DNA of 64,000 nucleotides from Saprospiraceae bacterium (GTDB taxonomy: Bacteria > Bacteroidota > Bacteroidia > Chitinophagales > Saprospiraceae): contig JADJGA010000012.1 of assembly GCA_016708265.1 (NCBI GenBank), forward strand, positions 593,001 through 657,000, given 5' to 3'. Both the position numbers and the translations under genes were made by a program. Below the pieces are notes generated by a model. That model was given only the letters and a program-made list of their open reading frames with translations, was not told where the DNA came from and searched no databases. This document shows, piece by piece, positions 1 through 8,258 of this stretch; the stretch's first letter is position 1, and each line of letters opens with the position of its first letter.

Positions 1-370
1 CCTTTGTATCGAATTTTATTACTATTTCTCCACTTTTACCCGGTCCATATGGATCTTTTGAAAAATCCGGTATTGTGCAACCACAGGTAGCCTGATGATA
101 AAGCAAAAGCAGGTCTTTTGACCCTATGTTTTTAAATTTGAATATATGTTCGACTATAACTCCTTCTTTAACTTTTCCAAAATCAAAGATCAATTCCTTA
201 AATTCAATTTTAGCCATTTTTTCCTGATCGACATTTCCATCCTTTGTCGGAATCTCGACTTCACTTGCTAGATTTTTGCCAACAGCATTTGAAAATGCAT
301 TATCCTGATCAGATTTACATGAAAATGAAAGAGAAAAAGAAATAATTATTATTGTGAAATAATGAACCAT
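1..370 (-). CDS. DUF1573 family lipoprotein, 3' part cut by window edge
   Basis: The gene runs off the left edge, so only about 123 N-terminal residues are present. The protein begins with a hydrophobic signal ending in a lipobox (SLSFSC), so it is probably a lipoprotein of the inner or outer membrane. The following part shows the DUF1573 signature: an FDFGKVKEG block, then FKFKNIG, then ATCGCT and a GPGKSGEI turn, which is an Ig-like fold common in Bacteroidota. The molecular role of the family is not established. Two in-frame ATGs exist (379 and 370); 370 is chosen because an exact TAnnTTTG promoter element lies at 385-392 and would put the transcript start at about 379. The sequence is confidently assigned to the family. 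Confidence 0.8.
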   Translation of the reverse strand, partial: MVHYFTIIIISFSLSFSCKSDQDNAFSNAVGKNLASEVEIPTKDGNVDQEKMAKIEFKELIFDFGKVKEGVIVEHIFKFKNIGSKDLLLLYHQATCGCTIPDFSKDPYGPGKSGEIVIKFDTK

Positions 371-384
371 TTTAAACATTTTTG

Positions 385-392
385 CAAAATTA
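385..392 (-). promoter_or_regulatory. Bacteroidota -7 promoter element (TAATTTTG) for the DUF1573 gene
   Basis: Read on the minus strand this is an exact TAnnTTTG followed by C, 14 bases before the ATG at 370. No convincing -33 TTTG is seen at the usual spacing. Confidence 0.55.
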
Positions 393-434
393 ATATTTTT
401 TATCATACAATCTCATTAAAAAATAAAATATACG

Positions 435-1001
435 TTAGAAATTATAAACAAATGCTACACGGTAATCAAGAGGAAAAAACCACTGATTACTTTCAGGGTT
501 TAAATTATACAATATTGTAATAGATGATGACCATCTCGAAGAAGAGGAATAATTGTATCCTCCACCCAGATAGGTAAAAAGATAAGAACTCTTTGGATCC
601 GGATTAATTACATTGTTATTATCAATGTACATTTTATCGACTTCAATCTGTGCAAAGAAATTGCGGTAAATTCTGACAGTTGACAATGCTCCAAATCCAA
701 AATCAAAATCAGACTTATTGTTGGAGGGGCCGGGATTCCAGGCATAAGTATAAAAACCATGAAGAATTAATCCTGCATTTATTGATTTTGTGATTTTATA
801 ACCACCCATCAATGACATATTTATATCAAAATAATTCCCATATATTCCGATGTTTCCAACATTTATGCCAAACCACAGCCTGTCTTTTAGTCCAATTGCA
901 TCTTGCTTCGCTTTTTTTTGAGAAAAACTATTTGTGCAAAAAGAAATTAACAAAATTGCTACGAACAAAGCTCTAAAAAAATCGTTATTATTTTTATTCA
1001 T
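435..1001 (-). CDS. Small outer-membrane beta-barrel-like protein, unknown function
   Basis: A 188-residue protein with a cleavable signal peptide (about residues 1-27, ending SFSQ) followed by alternating hydrophobic/polar stretches rich in Gly, Tyr and Asn, ending in the aromatic C-terminal residue Phe typical of outer-membrane barrels. I do not recognise a named family; 8-strand OmpA/OmpW-like barrels have this length. It is transcribed divergently from the protease at 1147 and lies head-to-tail with the DUF1573 lipoprotein. Function is unknown. Confidence 0.65.
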   Translation of the reverse strand: MNKNNNDFFRALFVAILLISFCTNSFSQKKAKQDAIGLKDRLWFGINVGNIGIYGNYFDINMSLMGGYKITKSINAGLILHGFYTYAWNPGPSNNKSDFDFGFGALSTVRIYRNFFAQIEVDKMYIDNNNVINPDPKSSYLFTYLGGGYNYSSSSRWSSSITILYNLNPESNQWFFPLDYRVAFVYNF

Positions 1002-1107
1002 ATATTAACATTTATTAAGTCAGATATTTGATAACTGAAAATCCATAAATTTTATTATATTGTTATATTTTAAATATTAAAATGTCCTTTTAAAAAAGAA
1101 TTATTCA

Positions 1108-1115
1108 TACTTTTG
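1108..1115 (+). promoter_or_regulatory. Bacteroidota -7 promoter element (TACTTTTG) for the first metalloprotease
   Basis: Exact TAnnTTTG followed by CC, 31 bases before the ATG at 1147. This fits the family sigma factor recognition rule of the phylum. Confidence 0.6.
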
Positions 1116-1146
1116 CCGGGATAAAATTCATGATCAAATATTCCAT

Positions 1147-3678
1147 ATGAAAAGCATAATTTTCGCGATTATTCTTAGTACGTTTTCAATTTATTTATAT
1201 TCACAGAACAATTTTCAGTTATTCAGGAGCATAGATAATTACAGCATTTATTCTAGAGATATTTCGCCTGTAAAAGATGCAGTGTATGCAGATCTTGATC
1301 CTGTTCAGTTAAGAGGGTTGTCTGAAGAATCACCTGACAATTGGAAAATGACTTTACCTCTATCCGGTATAAGGGTTAGTTCTGAATTGTCAATGACAAA
1401 ATTTAATTTCATCCGGGATGATTTTTATGTTACAGGAACCAGTGCAGGCATAACAAATTACAAAAATGGAAATTATTATATTGCAACGGGTATTAATCAG
1501 GAATGTCTCGGAACGTTTTCAGTTTATGAAGATAATCTGATGGGAATCCTGGGATTTGAAAATGGAGATAACTTCAATATTGGTGAAATTCAAAACATAC
1601 CTGGAAAATATGTAATTTACAGGGATAAAGATCTGAGAAAAGATATTAGTTTTTATTGCGATACAGAAGAACACGAGTATTCAGAAAAAGAATTAAGAGA
1701 TATTGGCAATTATCCCAGAAACGATCAGCAGAAATGTATTGATATATATATTGAAGCTGATTTTGCATTATATGTTCAAAACGGACAAAGCATCAGGAAA
1801 ACTGTTGATTTTGTTTTGGGTTTGTTTGCAGAAACAGCATTATTGTTAAAAAATGAAGGCATAAACATTAAAGTCTCATCCATAAAGGTTTGGCAATCAC
1901 CTGATGGTTATGATACTTCGAGTTCTCATAAGGCTTTAGACCAGTTTGGTCAAAATAATACTGATAGTGATACAGATCTCAATCTTCTTGTTGCATTGGG
2001 AGGAAAAGGTCTTGGTGGTGTTGCATTTGTAAATGCATTGTGCAAGGATAATATTCATTTTGCATATGCCAATATTGATTCAAGTTATAATAATATTCCT
2101 TCATATTCATGGTCTGTTATGGTTATCACTCATGAGCTTGGACATAATCTGGGTTCAAATCACACTCACTCATGCAGATGGTTTGGCAATGATACTCAGA
2201 TCGATGATTGTGGCAATGTATATTATTATTCTCAGGGTCAAACTCCTGAAGGCAGTGGTTGTTTCAATCCGGATAGTCCGATAATTCCACTTGATGGTGG
2301 TACGATAATGAGTTATTGCCACTTGGTTGGTGTAGCCGGCATTAATCTTTCAAAAGGGTTTGGAGAGCAGCCAGGTAACCTGATAAGGAAAAGGGTTGAT
2401 GATGCAGAATGTGTTGACTCATGCGAAAGCTTCGGGGATACTATCCCTGTAGCTCAATTCACATCAAATACTTTGACTTGTGTGGATGGTGAAGTGAAAT
2501 TTAAAGATTTGTCAGATAATTTTCCAAATGAATGGACCTGGATTTTTGAGAATCAAACTGGTAGCGATATTTCATATCATAAGTTTCCTGTAATGAAATA
2601 TTTAAATGAAGGGAAATTTGATGTTACACTCATAGCCACCAATGCAATTGGTTCTGATACTCTTTTTAAAGAAGATTACATAACTGTAATTCCTGGTCCT
2701 GTTGCAGGATTTTCTTATGAAATATTAGATAAGCAAACTGTAAAGTTCACAAATACAAGTGAAAATGCTAATAAATATTTCTGGAAATTTGGAGATGCCA
2801 ATGTGAGTTTTGAAAAAAATCCAAAACACAAATTCAATAAAGCCGGCTTTTTTGTAGTTGAATTAAGAGCTACCAAAGACACTTGCAATACACATAATTA
2901 TTTTACAGATACTATTGAAATAAAAATTCCTCTTAAAGCTAGTATTATATACAACAAATCAGATATCTGCCCTGGAGACTCAATATTTTTTCAGGCGGCT
3001 AATATAGGCTATGATTCTGTAAGATGGGCATTTCAGGGTGGTAATATTGAAGTAAGCACCCTTGGCAAATTCTATGTGGTATATCATGAAGAGGGAGAAT
3101 TCGATGTTTCATTTATAGCATTTTCTAAATATGGGATCGACTCTTTGTATAAGGAAAAACTCATTAAAGTTTTTGGAATGCCCGAGATTTTATTTGATTT
3201 TCAAATTTCTATAGATACTGTATTTTTTGTAAATAAAAGTAAAGAAGCTTCATCTTTTACATGGAATTTTGGAGATTCCACATCTTCACAACTTTTGAAT
3301 CCTATGCACATTTATAAAGATAATGGAAAATATATAGTTACTTTAACAGGAAAAAATTTGTGTTTCAGCAGCGAATTGCAAAAAGAAATCATCATAGAGA
3401 AAGTTTCAAATAATGAAAATGAGATTGATGATTTGAATGTTTTTCCTAATCCTTGTTCAGGATTTTTTCATATTTCAGGAAAGGATATACTTGATGGAAT
3501 TAAATGGTTGAAAATAAGTAATTTAAAAGGTAAATTGGTTTATTTCAAAGATTCGTTTTCAGATTATAATAATGGATTGCTTGATATTAACCCCGGATCG
3601 ATTCCTGCAGGAATTTACAACATTGAGATTTTCAGTCATGATTATATTATAAATAAAAAATTGGTTTTTATTGAATAG
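1147..3678 (+). CDS. Secreted reprolysin-like metzincin protease with four PKD domains and T9SS type A sorting domain
   Basis: An 843-residue exported zinc protease. Signal peptide about 1-20 (ends YSQ); a propeptide-like region to about 195; catalytic domain about 195-425 with the metzincin zinc motif HELGHNLGSNH (His329, Glu330, His333, His339) and a Met-turn TIMSY at about residue 388; four PKD/Ig-like domains from about 435 to 745; and a C-terminal T9SS type A sorting domain from about 757 (VFPNPCSGFF). It should be secreted through the outer membrane and cleave proteins outside the cell; substrate is not predictable. Its PKD domains alternate between two subtypes. The next gene is a longer paralogue in tandem, 99 bases downstream, implying local duplication. 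The ATG is well placed for the signal peptide. Confidence 0.9.
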   Translation: MKSIIFAIILSTFSIYLYSQNNFQLFRSIDNYSIYSRDISPVKDAVYADLDPVQLRGLSEESPDNWKMTLPLSGIRVSSELSMTKFNFIRDDFYVTGTSAGITNYKNGNYYIATGINQECLGTFSVYEDNLMGILGFENGDNFNIGEIQNIPGKYVIYRDKDLRKDISFYCDTEEHEYSEKELRDIGNYPRNDQQKCIDIYIEADFALYVQNGQSIRKTVDFVLGLFAETALLLKNEGINIKVSSIKVWQSPDGYDTSSSHKALDQFGQNNTDSDTDLNLLVALGGKGLGGVAFVNALCKDNIHFAYANIDSSYNNIPSYSWSVMVITHELGHNLGSNHTHSCRWFGNDTQIDDCGNVYYYSQGQTPEGSGCFNPDSPIIPLDGGTIMSYCHLVGVAGINLSKGFGEQPGNLIRKRVDDAECVDSCESFGDTIPVAQFTSNTLTCVDGEVKFKDLSDNFPNEWTWIFENQTGSDISYHKFPVMKYLNEGKFDVTLIATNAIGSDTLFKEDYITVIPGPVAGFSYEILDKQTVKFTNTSENANKYFWKFGDANVSFEKNPKHKFNKAGFFVVELRATKDTCNTHNYFTDTIEIKIPLKASIIYNKSDICPGDSIFFQAANIGYDSVRWAFQGGNIEVSTLGKFYVVYHEEGEFDVSFIAFSKYGIDSLYKEKLIKVFGMPEILFDFQISIDTVFFVNKSKEASSFTWNFGDSTSSQLLNPMHIYKDNGKYIVTLTGKNLCFSSELQKEIIIEKVSNNENEIDDLNVFPNPCSGFFHISGKDILDGIKWLKISNLKGKLVYFKDSFSDYNNGLLDINPGSIPAGIYNIEIFSHDYIINKKLVFIE

Positions 3679-3777
3679 TATATTTTTTATTTACACAAAA
3701 TTTAAATTTATTATTAATCTATTATACATAAATAATTGATATTCACAAATTTGTATTATATAATTAAAATATTAAAA

Positions 3778-6700
3778 ATGCGAAGAAGAGTTTTGTTTTT
3801 GTTTATATTCCTGCTATCAGGTTTTTTTATTTTTGCTCAGAATCCTAAGGATATTTCCAGGATTTTTTCTAAATCACATGATCAGAATCAAAGGGCAATA
3901 GAATATGCAGATGGTGCTGTAACTCTGGATTTAAATTCTGGTCTTCTTCAGCAAGTTTACAATGAAGATGAAGATTATATCAATATCACAATCCCGATAT
4001 CAGAGAATGAAGATGTTACATTAGATCTTCATAAATTTAAAATCCTGAATGATAATTTCATACTTCGTACTTCCAGTGGTGATACATTAAAGGATTATAA
4101 GCCCGGATTGTTTTACAGAGGAAAAATTAAAGATAAAGAGGGTATAGTGACATTAAGTATATTCAAAAATCAGGTTATTGGAATTATTAGTATTAAAGGA
4201 TCGGGAAATTACAATATTGGAAAAATAAAGGAAACTCAAAACCAATATGTTGTTTATAATGACCATAAAGTTAAAGTTCCAAGATCATTTGAATGTCATA
4301 CACCAGATACACCAATAGATGTGGAGCACGAGAGAAGTGATAATTCAATTTCGGTCAGGGTCGAGGATTGTGTAAAATTTTATCTCGAAGGAGATTATGA
4401 ATTATTTCAGGATAAGGGAAGTGTTGCAGCAGCATCAGATTATATGACAGCATTATTTGCAGAAGTTGCTGAACTTTATGCAAATGAAAGTATCAGTATT
4501 GAGATTTCTAATATCAAAGTTTGGAATACTCCTGACAACTATACTAATAGTGATTCCGGTACCGATCTGGATATTTTCATTGACAATAATCAGAATTTTA
4601 ATGGAAACCTTGCTGCTTTGATGTCACTTGGAGGCGGTAATGCAGGACTAGGGGGTCTGGCATATGTTGATGTATTATGCTCATCAAACTGGGCGTACTC
4701 TTTCAATGGAATAGGAGGAGGTTTTAATAATGTTCCCCAATATAGCTGGGATGTTGAGGTATGCGCCCATGAATGGGGACATAATTTCGGTTCTAGGCAT
4801 ACCCATGCATGTGTCTGGAATGGAAACAATACACAAATTGATGATTGTGGTAATAAATATAGTTTTGATAATGGCGATACACCTGAAGGGGAAAATTGTT
4901 TTAACCCAAACAATCCGATTCTTCCTGATGATGGCACAATTATGAGTTACTGCCATTTGATTTGGGGAGTTGGAATAAATTTCAATTTTGGTTTTGGTAC
5001 TCAGCCAGGCAATCTAATAAGAAACCGGTATAACAATGCTGGATGTCTGACAGCTTGTAATGGTGGCGGAGGACAAACCCCTGAAGCTGAATTTTCAGCA
5101 GAGCCTCTGGTAGTCTGCGAAGGTGATGTTATTGCTTTTAGTGACCTTTCAACAAATAATCCAAATTCATGGCAATGGACGTTTGCAGGAGGAGATCCAA
5201 TCAGTTCAACAGATCAAAATCCTGAAGTAACTTATTATGAAGCAGGAGTTTATGATGTTATATTAGAAGTTTCAAACGGAGCTGGATCAAATACTTTGAC
5301 AAAAAATGGTTACGTCACAGTCAATAAAATAGCAGAGCCTTCATTTACATACAATGTCATAAATTATAATCAGGTACAATTTACTAATCAATCACAATTT
5401 GCATTGGATTATTACTGGGAATTCGGTGATGGTACTAATAGTTCCCTTGAGAATCCTGTGCATACTTATGATATTGACGGTATCTATACTGTTACTTTAT
5501 CCGCATCAAATAGTAATTGCACTGCCTATCAGGAATTTGTTCAGTATGTAGAAATAATTTCTCCCCCTGTTGCAGGTTTTACTTTTACTCAGACTGATTT
5601 TTGCAAACCTTCGACAATACAGTTTTTTAATGCTTCAAGCAGCAATGTTACTTCAAGATTATGGACTTTTGAAGGTGGCTACCCGGCAACATCCACAGCA
5701 ATTAATCCGGTAGTCCAATATAATGATACAGGACTATTCAATGTTAGACTTACAGTATCCAATGAGCTTTATTCAAATACAAAAGAATTAATTGATACTG
5801 TCAAAATTTATACCACTCCGGTAACTGATTTTCTGTATTCAATAAATGGAAATGTAGTAACATTTACAAATACTACCCAAAACGGAACATCATATTCATG
5901 GAATTTTGGAGACAATACTACTTCAACTGCTGTTAATCCTGTTCATACCTATCAAAATGGTGGTACATATAGTGTGATACTAACTGCAAATAATCTATGC
6001 GGGCCAGGCTCCAAAACCAAATCTATTACCATTTCAACAGAAGCTAATGCTGAGTTTTCAGTTGATGATGCTTCAGGTTGTGCTCCTTTTTCCACAACAT
6101 TTCATAATCTTTCCAATACAAACACTATTTCATGGGTATTTGAAGGTGGTATTCCTGCAACTTCAACCCAACTCAATCCGGTAGTTAATTATATGAACCC
6201 CGGGCAGTTTAAAGTAACTCTTTATGCTACAAATTCATTAGGTACAGATACACTTATCAGGGATGACTATATAGAAGTACTGGCTTTACCTTCAGGTGCA
6301 TTTACACACACGGTATCAGGATATACTGCCAACTTCTCTCAGGCTACAAATAATATTTTAGGATTTTACTGGAAATTTGGAGATGGATCCCAATCAACCC
6401 AGTTAAACCCATCACATACATATCAGAATGATGGTACATATTTTGTGGAATTTGTTTATTTCAACAATTGCGATACATTAACATATACTAAAAATATTGT
6501 CATAGCAAACCCCCCGGTTGCCAATTTTATTTATTCTGCCTCAACCGGTTGCAAGCCATTTACGGTGACATTTACAAATACTTCCTCAACAAATGCAAGC
6601 TCATTTTCCTGGACGTTTGAAGGGGGAACTCCGGCAACTTCAACTCTTAAAAATCCGGTAATTACTTTCCAGAATAAAGGTACATTTAATGTTAGCCTCA

Positions 6701-7737
6701 CAGCTACCAATAGTATAGGGTCAAATACCAAGCTTGAAAATGATCTGATAAATGTTTATAGCGCTCCTGTTCCAAATTTCACTCATACCAAAACAGGATT
6801 GAATTATTCTTTCACATATACCGGAGAAACTGCAAACCAGGTTAAATGGCTGTTCGGCGATGGTGGGTCTGCTATAGGACAGCAGGTAAGTCATACTTAT
6901 ACAAGTGTTGGAACATATCTATTGAAAGTGATTGCAAGCAATAATTGCGGATCAGATACACTGGAGTATTCATTGATAGTTGCTTTGAAACCTACGGCTA
7001 ATTTTACTTACAATGTCAATCAGGGATGTGCACCTCTTGAAGTTCAGTTCACAAATACTTCTTCATCTGCAAATTCTGTATTCTGGACATTTGAAGGTGG
7101 AATTCCGTCATTTTCCACCAGCAATAACCCGGTTGTCACGTATACTCTGGGTGGTGAATTTGATGTACAATTGATAGCTTATAGTTCGACCGGAAATGAC
7201 ACGCTGAATCAGCAATCTCTAATCTCTGTTGACGGAGGACCTTTGGTTAATTTCAATTATGCTATTAGTGGACCGACAGTAAACTTCTCAAGTTTATGTT
7301 CCGCAGATGCTAATGAGTTCTTCTGGGATTTTGGTGACGGAGCTGTTAGTGAGGAAAAAAACCCTAAACACATATATACCTCAAATGGAAATTATTCAGT
7401 GACTTTATTTGCCAACAATAATTGTGGACAGCAAAGCAAGTCAAAAAGTGTTCTGATGTCGACGGTCAAAACCTTTGATCTGAGTTTAAATAAAATGGTA
7501 CTTTATCCAAATCCAAATAACGGTGAATTTAGTATGGAATTTGAAACTCCTGAAGAAGGAAAATATGGTTTCAGGGTTTATAATTCAACTGGAATGCTGG
7601 TATCTGACCGAAACATCACACTAGCAGCAGGAAGCAATAAAACTGATTTTATGCTTAGTGAGTTACCACAGGGATTATATTTATTGAAGGTATCGAAAGA
7701 TGCCAAATCATATCAGATATTGTTTTCGAAACAGTAA
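3778..7737 (+). CDS. Secreted reprolysin-like metzincin protease with ten PKD domains and T9SS type A sorting domain
   Basis: A 1319-residue paralogue of the upstream protease. A TTG at 3736 is possible, but the ATG at 3778 begins a standard signal peptide (MRRRVLFLF...FAQ), so it is preferred. The catalytic domain carries HEWGHNFGSRH (His331, Glu332, His335, His341) and a Met-turn TIMSY (Met389). From about residue 434 to 1227 there are ten PKD domains in five alternating pairs: one subtype with WTFEGG and PATST, the other with W.FGDG and NP.HTY. A T9SS type A domain follows (LYPNPNNGEF, from about 1239). Expected to be exported and act on extracellular protein. The upstream paralogue has only two such pairs, so this copy has expanded or the other has contracted. 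It ends at a strong terminator. Confidence 0.9.
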   Translation: MRRRVLFLFIFLLSGFFIFAQNPKDISRIFSKSHDQNQRAIEYADGAVTLDLNSGLLQQVYNEDEDYINITIPISENEDVTLDLHKFKILNDNFILRTSSGDTLKDYKPGLFYRGKIKDKEGIVTLSIFKNQVIGIISIKGSGNYNIGKIKETQNQYVVYNDHKVKVPRSFECHTPDTPIDVEHERSDNSISVRVEDCVKFYLEGDYELFQDKGSVAAASDYMTALFAEVAELYANESISIEISNIKVWNTPDNYTNSDSGTDLDIFIDNNQNFNGNLAALMSLGGGNAGLGGLAYVDVLCSSNWAYSFNGIGGGFNNVPQYSWDVEVCAHEWGHNFGSRHTHACVWNGNNTQIDDCGNKYSFDNGDTPEGENCFNPNNPILPDDGTIMSYCHLIWGVGINFNFGFGTQPGNLIRNRYNNAGCLTACNGGGGQTPEAEFSAEPLVVCEGDVIAFSDLSTNNPNSWQWTFAGGDPISSTDQNPEVTYYEAGVYDVILEVSNGAGSNTLTKNGYVTVNKIAEPSFTYNVINYNQVQFTNQSQFALDYYWEFGDGTNSSLENPVHTYDIDGIYTVTLSASNSNCTAYQEFVQYVEIISPPVAGFTFTQTDFCKPSTIQFFNASSSNVTSRLWTFEGGYPATSTAINPVVQYNDTGLFNVRLTVSNELYSNTKELIDTVKIYTTPVTDFLYSINGNVVTFTNTTQNGTSYSWNFGDNTTSTAVNPVHTYQNGGTYSVILTANNLCGPGSKTKSITISTEANAEFSVDDASGCAPFSTTFHNLSNTNTISWVFEGGIPATSTQLNPVVNYMNPGQFKVTLYATNSLGTDTLIRDDYIEVLALPSGAFTHTVSGYTANFSQATNNILGFYWKFGDGSQSTQLNPSHTYQNDGTYFVEFVYFNNCDTLTYTKNIVIANPPVANFIYSASTGCKPFTVTFTNTSSTNASSFSWTFEGGTPATSTLKNPVITFQNKGTFNVSLTATNSIGSNTKLENDLINVYSAPVPNFTHTKTGLNYSFTYTGETANQVKWLFGDGGSAIGQQVSHTYTSVGTYLLKVIASNNCGSDTLEYSLIVALKPTANFTYNVNQGCAPLEVQFTNTSSSANSVFWTFEGGIPSFSTSNNPVVTYTLGGEFDVQLIAYSSTGNDTLNQQSLISVDGGPLVNFNYAISGPTVNFSSLCSADANEFFWDFGDGAVSEEKNPKHIYTSNGNYSVTLFANNNCGQQSKSKSVLMSTVKTFDLSLNKMVLYPNPNNGEFSMEFETPEEGKYGFRVYNSTGMLVSDRNITLAAGSNKTDFMLSELPQGLYLLKVSKDAKSYQILFSKQ

Positions 7738-7753
7738 AAAATATTAGGAAGAT

Positions 7754-7790
7754 AAAGAAGGGTTTTGGTTATAGCTGAAACCCTTCTTTT
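7754..7790. terminator. Bidirectional rho-independent terminator
   Basis: Stem GAAGGGTTT (7757-7765) pairs with AAACCCTTC (7778-7786) and is flanked by A-rich sequence on the left and T-rich sequence on the right, so it can serve the plus-strand protease gene and the convergent minus-strand gene, whose stop codon is at 7789-7791. Confidence 0.8.
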
Positions 7791-8232
7791 ATTTAAGTAC
7801 AGGAAATGCATCAAGTTTTTTTAAACATTGGTTTTCAAGGTCAATCTGGTAAACCAATGTTTCATGCCCGTTTGTGATACATAAATACTCGGTTTCCAAT
7901 GCTAAATTGTATTTTGCGATCTGAATGCCGGTAATATCTCTTAATTGGACTTTATATGATTTGCACTCGACAATCATCCTTGCGGTACCTTTTCTATTAA
8001 AAATGAGTATGTCAAATCTGAATGGTTTGCCATTTACGGTTATTTTTCGCTCAACAGCTATATGTTTGTTTGGGATTTGAATTTCATGTATAAGGAAGTT
8101 GAGGAACAACTGCCTTACCATTTCTTCAGGATTCATGATCACCTTCTTTTTCCTTATCGGATCCAGTACCATGGCTTTGCCATCATTTTCATATATAGAC
8201 AGATAACTCTGAAACCTAAGCAAATCGATCAT
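7789..8232 (-). CDS. Type I restriction enzyme HsdR N-terminal-like (PD-(D/E)XK) domain protein
   Basis: A 147-residue single-domain protein of the HSDR_N_2 type. The nuclease-fold core is visible: FRFDILIFNRKG followed by MIVECKSYK, giving Asp74 and Glu89-x-Lys91 as the PD-(D/E)XK catalytic set. No helicase or methylase accompanies it, so this is not a type I restriction system. Stand-alone proteins of this family are widespread in Bacteroidota and are often next to holA, role unclear; here holA is absent and the upstream neighbour is a P-loop ATPase, 26 bases away on the same strand, so the two are probably co-transcribed. The active-site residues are intact, which argues for nuclease activity or DNA binding, but that is inference. 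Confidence 0.75.
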   Translation of the reverse strand: MIDLLRFQSYLSIYENDGKAMVLDPIRKKKVIMNPEEMVRQLFLNFLIHEIQIPNKHIAVERKITVNGKPFRFDILIFNRKGTARMIVECKSYKVQLRDITGIQIAKYNLALETEYLCITNGHETLVYQIDLENQCLKKLDAFPVLK

Positions 8233-8258
8233 TGTTCAATATTGTAGATAAGATTAAA

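Noticed and set aside
7789..8232. Type I restriction-modification system
   Set aside because: Only an HsdR N-terminal-like domain is present; no HsdM, HsdS or helicase part exists in the window.
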